Part shown: positions 35,181 through 39,341 of the stretch, in pieces
Position numbering within the stretch: the stretch's first letter is position 1
Layout: each line of letters opens with the position of its first letter
Source of the DNA: Oscillatoriales cyanobacterium
GTDB taxonomy: Bacteria > Cyanobacteriota > Cyanobacteriia > Cyanobacteriales > Microcoleaceae
Assembly: GCA_004292745.1 (NCBI GenBank)
Contig: RDXH01000049.1
Coordinates: 1-39,341, forward strand
Direction of reading: 5' to 3'
DNA: 39,341 nt
Notes under the pieces: generated by a model
The model's input: the letters and a program-made list of their open reading frames with translations, nothing else
What the model was told of the DNA's origin: nothing
The model's database searches: none
Program-made: the position numbers and the translations under genes

Positions 35181-36203
35181 ATGTTGAGAAATCCTCTGAT
35201 GTTTGACCTCAATTTAGGGATAAAATTGGGCCGTAAACTCAAAAAAAGCTTGACCCTTGGCATGGCGGCAGTTACCCTCTGTACGGCCATATTAGCTAGT
35301 TGCACCAAAGCAGAACCCCCTTTGCGAGTCGGTGCCAATGTGTGGCCGGGCTATGAAACTCTGTACTTGGCTCGCAGTTTAGGCTACTATAATAATACCC
35401 CCATTCGATTAGTAGATTATCCTTCAGGTACAGAAGAGGTGCGAGCATATCGAAATGGAGAAATTGAAGCAGCCGGCATATCAATCGATCAAGCTTTGGT
35501 ATTGGCAGCCACTAATCCTGACGTAATAATTGTAGTTGTGATGGATTTCTCTAACGGGGGAGATGTGATTCTAGGAAAACCAGAAATTCAAAATGTCCAA
35601 GGCTTAAAAAACAGACCAGTAGGCGTCGAATCTAGTGCTCTAGGAGCATTCATAATTACTCGTGCTTTAGAACAAAAAGGGATGTCTCCTCAAGATATCA
35701 AAATTGTCTCTTTAGGAGTATCCGAACATGAACGAGCCTTTAAACAGGGAACTGTAGATGCTGTTGTTACCTTTGGTTCGGCTAGAACAAAACTGCTAGC
35801 AGCAGGTGCAAAACTACTATTTGAAAGCTCGCAAATTCCTGGTGAAATTGTGGATGTTCTGATAGTACGCAATGAAGTTATTGAGAAGCAGCCCAAGGCT
35901 TTGCAAGCTCTAGTTGACGGTCGGTTTCGCGCCCTGGATTACTTGACCAAAAATCCCCAAGATGCTGCAATTAAGATTGCACCTCGTACAGGAGTTACTC
36001 CAGAGCAATTCTTAGAATCTTTAAAAGGGCTTCGCAGTCCAGACCTGCCAGAAAACCAAAAATTATTAGCAAAAACAGACCCCTCATTGCTGAATGGCGT
36101 AAAGCGACTGTCTCAAGTGATGTTAGACAATAAATTACTGCCAAAAGCTGTAGATACCGCTCCTTTATTGGACGATCGGCTCGTCAGAAATGTGAAGTTA
36201 TGA
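35181..36203 (+). CDS. Lipoprotein substrate-binding protein, NitT/TauT (NMT1) type
   Basis: 340 residues. A basic N-terminus (KLGRKLKKS), a hydrophobic segment and the lipobox AILASC with Cys41 indicate a lipoprotein anchored on the periplasmic side. The rest is a periplasmic binding protein of the nitrate/taurine/thiamine-precursor group: LRVGANVWPGYETLYLAR, NGEIEAAGISIDQALVLA, GVESSALGAFIITRALEQKG, KQGTVDAVVTFGSARTKLL. AGGAG is 13 bases before the ATG, rather far; an ATG at 35199 is also in frame. No permease or ATPase gene is next to it; a sensor kinase follows 225 bp later on the same strand. Confidence 0.87.
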   Translation: MLRNPLMFDLNLGIKLGRKLKKSLTLGMAAVTLCTAILASCTKAEPPLRVGANVWPGYETLYLARSLGYYNNTPIRLVDYPSGTEEVRAYRNGEIEAAGISIDQALVLAATNPDVIIVVVMDFSNGGDVILGKPEIQNVQGLKNRPVGVESSALGAFIITRALEQKGMSPQDIKIVSLGVSEHERAFKQGTVDAVVTFGSARTKLLAAGAKLLFESSQIPGEIVDVLIVRNEVIEKQPKALQALVDGRFRALDYLTKNPQDAAIKIAPRTGVTPEQFLESLKGLRSPDLPENQKLLAKTDPSLLNGVKRLSQVMLDNKLLPKAVDTAPLLDDRLVRNVKL

Positions 36204-36345
36204 CCTGAAAAATCTAGCTGGGTTGTGATGAATAAATGTGAGTTTTAGATTGACAATCTTGTTTTTTTGTGCCAGTAAAAAGAACGATATCGTAACTCAA
36301 TTTTTATCTATAGAGGCTCTCAAAAGACTGAGGTAAAAGCCGTCT

Positions 36346-36383
36346 ATGCCCAATGCCCAATGCCCAATGCCCAATGCCCAATG
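36346..36383. repeat. CAATGCC heptamer array
   Basis: Five units of TGCCCAA between the binding-protein gene and the kinase gene (gap 36204-36428). TATAAT at 36415-36420 follows, 8 bp before the kinase ATG. Confidence 0.9.
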
Positions 36384-36428
36384 CTCAAGCGTACCTCATG
36401 GAATACAGAAGGGCTATAATTCCTAACT

Positions 36429-38507
36429 ATGAAATTATTTCCTTTTCCTCTACGTTTTTCAATTCCTGTCATTCTGATGATTTTCGGTAGTTTGCTGGGT
36501 TTATTTTCTTTTCAACGGGAAGTAGAGCATTCTTACCGCAGACAAGAAGAACAGGGAATTAGCAATTTGAAGTTTTCCGCAAATCAAAGCTCAGGAATGT
36601 TGGAATATTTGTACCGCAGAGGAGATGTTGAGGAAGTGGAAATCGCCATTAGCAAGTTGGGGAGCGATCGCAATATCCGCTTAGCCTTACTTTGTGATGA
36701 AAATGACACAATAATTTTTGCCACCCGTTACGAATTGCGGAATCAACCCGCCAGCAACATTTCATTACCTCACTACTTGCTAGCCGAATTTTCCCAAGTT
36801 CGGGAAATCATGTCAGGAGAAGTCAAGCTTGCTGAAAATAGAGAGAGTACCTGGGCAATTTATCCGGTTTTGTTGGGGGCTAAGCCGGGAGAAGTTCGCC
36901 CTTCTAGAGTCGGCATTCTTTTGATAGAATATGATATTTTGTTGATGAAGCAGCAAGCTTATGCAGATGCTTTGTACCGATCGACTGAAACCAGCATTGG
37001 CTTAGCTTTATTTTGCGTAATTGTTTGGTTATTTTTTCATAAAACCTTGACGGGGCGGGCTGCGAGGTTGGTAGCAGTAAGTAACAACTTCAGCAAAGGA
37101 AAATTGGACGATCGCGCCCAACTCGGAGGCTCTGACGAACTTGCTCAGATTGCAGCCGCTTTTAACGAAATGGCCGAACGCATTCAGTCTCATACGGAGG
37201 TGCTACAGGAGAGCGAGAAACGTTTCAGAACTTTGGTTTCTAATATTCCAGGTGCTGTTTATCGATTGGTATTCGATTCCGACTGGAAAATCCAGTTCAT
37301 CAGCGATGGGATCGCCGAAATTTCTGGCTATCCCGCCGCGAATTTTATTAACACTCCCGTTGGGGTTTTTCAGAGCATCATTCATCCTAAAGATGCCGCA
37401 ATGGTAGAAAAAACTATCAAAAAAAGCATCGTTAAAAAACGAAATTATACGATCGAGTACCGGATTATTAGACCGGATAAAAGTGTGAGGTGGGTGTCAG
37501 ACAAAGGTCAAGGCATATTCAATGAAAACGGCGATATTCTATGGCTTGATGGAGTAATTGTTGACAGCACCAAGCGCAAGCGCGCTGAAGCAGAACTTCA
37601 TCAAACTTTGCAACTTAAAGATGAACTTGCTGCCACTGCCACGGCTCAAGCTAAACAACTAGAACAAGCTCTACAACTAATTCAAACAGAGAAAATGTCT
37701 TCCCTGGCTCAAATGATTGCTGGTGTGGCTCACGAGATTAATAATCCAGTCAATTTCATTCACGGCAATATCGACTACGTTAATAAATACAGTCAAGATT
37801 TATTAACGCTTACTGATTTGTACCAGCAGGAATACCCTAATCCCCACCCTAAAATTGCTGAGTTAATAGAGGATTGTGACCTAGATTTTATGAATAAAGA
37901 TTTGCCAAAAATCTTATCTTCAATGAAAGTGGGAACTGACCGCATTCGTGAAATTGTACTGAGTTTGCGAAAATTTGCTCATTTGGATGAATCTGACGTA
38001 AAAGTTGTAAATATTCACGATGGAATTGACAGCACCCTCTTAATTTTACAGAGTAATATCAAAGCTAAACCCTATTTTGAAGGAATTAAAATTATTAAAA
38101 ATTATGGATGCTTGCCACCAGTTGAATGTTATGCAGGACAGCTAAATCAAGTATTTATGAATATTTTGAGTAATGCCATATATGCTTTGCATACTACAAA
38201 AAAACAGAATTCAAGCAAACAGCAAACTAACTCTTCTAGTCAGATTATAATTACTACATCTATTCAAGAACCCGATTGGGTTAAAATCAGTATTAAGGAT
38301 AATGGACCGGGCATAGATGACGCAGTAAAGTCAAGAATTTTTGACCCTTTCTTTACAACCAAACCAGTAGGTACTGGTACTGGATTGGGATTGTCAATTA
38401 GTTATCAGATTGTTGTGGATAAACACGGTGGGAAGTTGCAGTGCATATCCGCAGTTGGAGAAGGGACTGAATTGGCGATCGAGATTCCGATCGCCCGAAC
38501 CAGCTAA
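36429..38507 (+). CDS. Membrane sensor histidine kinase (periplasmic domain, HAMP, PAS, HisKA, HATPase)
   Basis: 692 residues. Membrane helices at about 9-26 and 187-204 flank a periplasmic domain of about 160 residues. Then HAMP (about 206-256), PAS/PAC (about 262-388, EKRFRTLVSNIPGAVYRL, VIVDSTKRKRAE), a short coiled coil, a HisKA domain with His435 in GVAHEINNPVN, and an ATPase domain with NILSNAIYAL (N box), KDNGPGID (G1), FDPFFTTKPVG (F) and GTGLGLSIS (G2). No receiver domain and no adjacent response regulator. The upstream lipoprotein binding protein could deliver its signal. A TATAAT 8 bp before the ATG would give an almost leaderless mRNA if used; otherwise no Shine-Dalgarno is obvious. 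Confidence 0.93.
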   Translation: MKLFPFPLRFSIPVILMIFGSLLGLFSFQREVEHSYRRQEEQGISNLKFSANQSSGMLEYLYRRGDVEEVEIAISKLGSDRNIRLALLCDENDTIIFATRYELRNQPASNISLPHYLLAEFSQVREIMSGEVKLAENRESTWAIYPVLLGAKPGEVRPSRVGILLIEYDILLMKQQAYADALYRSTETSIGLALFCVIVWLFFHKTLTGRAARLVAVSNNFSKGKLDDRAQLGGSDELAQIAAAFNEMAERIQSHTEVLQESEKRFRTLVSNIPGAVYRLVFDSDWKIQFISDGIAEISGYPAANFINTPVGVFQSIIHPKDAAMVEKTIKKSIVKKRNYTIEYRIIRPDKSVRWVSDKGQGIFNENGDILWLDGVIVDSTKRKRAEAELHQTLQLKDELAATATAQAKQLEQALQLIQTEKMSSLAQMIAGVAHEINNPVNFIHGNIDYVNKYSQDLLTLTDLYQQEYPNPHPKIAELIEDCDLDFMNKDLPKILSSMKVGTDRIREIVLSLRKFAHLDESDVKVVNIHDGIDSTLLILQSNIKAKPYFEGIKIIKNYGCLPPVECYAGQLNQVFMNILSNAIYALHTTKKQNSSKQQTNSSSQIIITTSIQEPDWVKISIKDNGPGIDDAVKSRIFDPFFTTKPVGTGTGLGLSISYQIVVDKHGGKLQCISAVGEGTELAIEIPIARTS

Positions 38508-38534
38508 TATATTTGGGTAATGGGTAATGGAAAT

Positions 38535-38566
38535 ACTGTCAACTGTCAACTGTCAACTGTCAACTA
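38535..38566. repeat. AACTGTC heptamer array upstream of priA
   Basis: Four to five units of CAACTGT just before the priA start at 38572. It replaces any recognisable ribosome binding site. Confidence 0.88.
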
Positions 38567-38571
38567 ACACT

Positions 38572-39341
38572 ATGTCTACTCTCACTTTTGCTTTATCAAC
38601 GCCCTCCGCTGCTGAGGCTGGGGCATCTTACGGTAGCGATCGACCTCCGAGTCGCCCCACCGTGCCGGCACAGTGGATCGAAGTTTTGGTAGACTCTCCT
38701 TTCAGGGGCGCGGGGGACACCCCAGGGGAGGAAAACAAGTTATTTACCTATCGGTTGCCGGCCCAACTGACGGTGCAACCAGGAGATATTCTCAGTGTAC
38801 CATTTGGCAGTCAACAGGTGGGGGCGATCGCAATTCGTTTCATTTCCCAACTACCGCTCCTACTTACTGGGAATTGCTCGATCGCACTGCTACCTATTAT
38901 TGCACGCCTTTAATTCAAGTAATTAGAGCCTCGTTACCACCGGGTTTGTTAAGCCATTCCGTGCGTCGCATTCGGTTAGTTAAGGATGCTATTTCTCCAA
39001 ATGCCGAAGTATTTCTAAATCCCGCAGCTAGTCAAATTTTACAATTATTGCAAGCTCAAAAAAATGGCGATTATACTTGGAAATACCTCCAGCGGCAAGT
39101 TAAGGGTGCTGGTGCTTATAGGGGATTGCGAGATTTATTAAAACGAGGTTGGGTAGAAAGTTATTTAGAACCTCCCCATCCTCCCAAACCACAACTGAAG
39201 CCGGCCGTCACATTAATTGTTAGTGCTTTTGTCACAGATTTAACCCAGCGTCAACAAGAAGTCTTGGAGGTTTTGCGGCGCGGTGGCGGTGAAATGTGGG
39301 TGAATGATTTATTAAAAATTTGCAGTGCTAGTTCGTCGGTT
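38572..39341 (+). pseudogene. priA: Primosomal protein N' (PriA helicase), 5' part, frameshifted, cut by window end
   Basis: PriA restarts stalled replication forks. From MSTLTF the protein reads the PriA N-terminal domain (QWIEVLVDSP, FTYRLPAQLTVQPGDILSVP, FGSQQVGAIAIR) and then leaves the family at about 38840. Another frame carries on from there: FPTTAPTYWELLDRTATYYC, TPLIQVIRASLPPGLLSHS, RRIRLVKD and so on to the window end. Relatives have about 20 residues between GAIAIR and the YWELL motif that are absent here, so the damage is a small deletion that also changes frame. The first frame stops at 38913. The stretch PFRGAGDTPGEENK near residues 43-57 also looks like an insertion. Helicase motifs would lie outside the window. 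Real mutation or assembly error cannot be separated here. Confidence 0.8.

Overview
The window looks like chromosome from a filamentous cyanobacterium of the Microcoleus/Oscillatoria type. Evidence: an 81-residue PsaC; many HIP1 octamers (GCGATCGC); cyanobacterial families such as a DUF2808 protein, split PntA subunits and an LpxB-related protein; and many heptanucleotide tandem arrays and palindromic dispersed repeats between genes. I see no rRNA, tRNA or CRISPR array.

Layout. 0.2-1.7 kb (-): acpP then fabF; fabF is broken. 2.1-3.5 kb (+): an HdrB-like double-CCG protein and psaC with a clear terminator. 4.0-5.9 kb (+): glmS. 6.1-8.6 kb (-): an O-antigen-ligase-type membrane protein and a YaaW-family protein. 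8.9-10.9 kb: a renalase-like FAD enzyme (+) converging on cdsA (-). 11.4-14.4 kb: cbiT (-), a decayed IS200/IS605-type tnpB (+) and an Orn/Lys/Arg-type decarboxylase (-). 14.7-19.3 kb (-): uvrA, queE and a cation-dependent O-methyltransferase. 19.7-20.8 kb (+): two membrane proteins of unknown function. 20.9-23.9 kb: an accessory patch with a conflict-type HTH remnant, a PD-(D/E)XK-like protein followed by two membrane proteins, and an orphan antitoxin-like protein. 24.2-27.3 kb (-): the pntA1-pntA2-pntB transhydrogenase operon. 27.8-32.3 kb: a DUF2808 protein, an MFS exporter, half of a DHA2/EmrB exporter, a truncated Uma2 protein and an ankyrin protein. 32.4-34.8 kb: an LpxB-related protein (+) and speE (-). 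35.2-38.5 kb (+): a lipoprotein substrate-binding protein and a sensor kinase. 38.6 kb to the end (+): priA, frameshifted and cut by the window edge.

How the genes relate. Most are housekeeping genes scattered in cyanobacterial fashion: lipid synthesis (acpP, fabF, cdsA), photosystem I, NADPH balance (pnt), hexosamine supply (glmS), cobalamin or corrinoid synthesis (cbiT), 7-deazaguanine synthesis (queE), polyamines (decarboxylase and speE) and DNA repair or restart (uvrA, priA).

Two themes stand out. First, the repeats that fill the intergenic spaces have also entered coding sequences in frame (the O-antigen-ligase protein, the decarboxylase, the LpxB-related protein), and one supplies a stop codon (pntA1). 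Second, there is much gene damage. Some is expected accessory decay. Frame-breaking internal deletions in fabF (removing a catalytic histidine) and priA are more surprising and could be real or assembly errors. The best candidate for an undescribed system is the nuclease-like/tail-anchored/multi-spanning membrane protein cassette at 21.5-23.3 kb. That reading is inference only.
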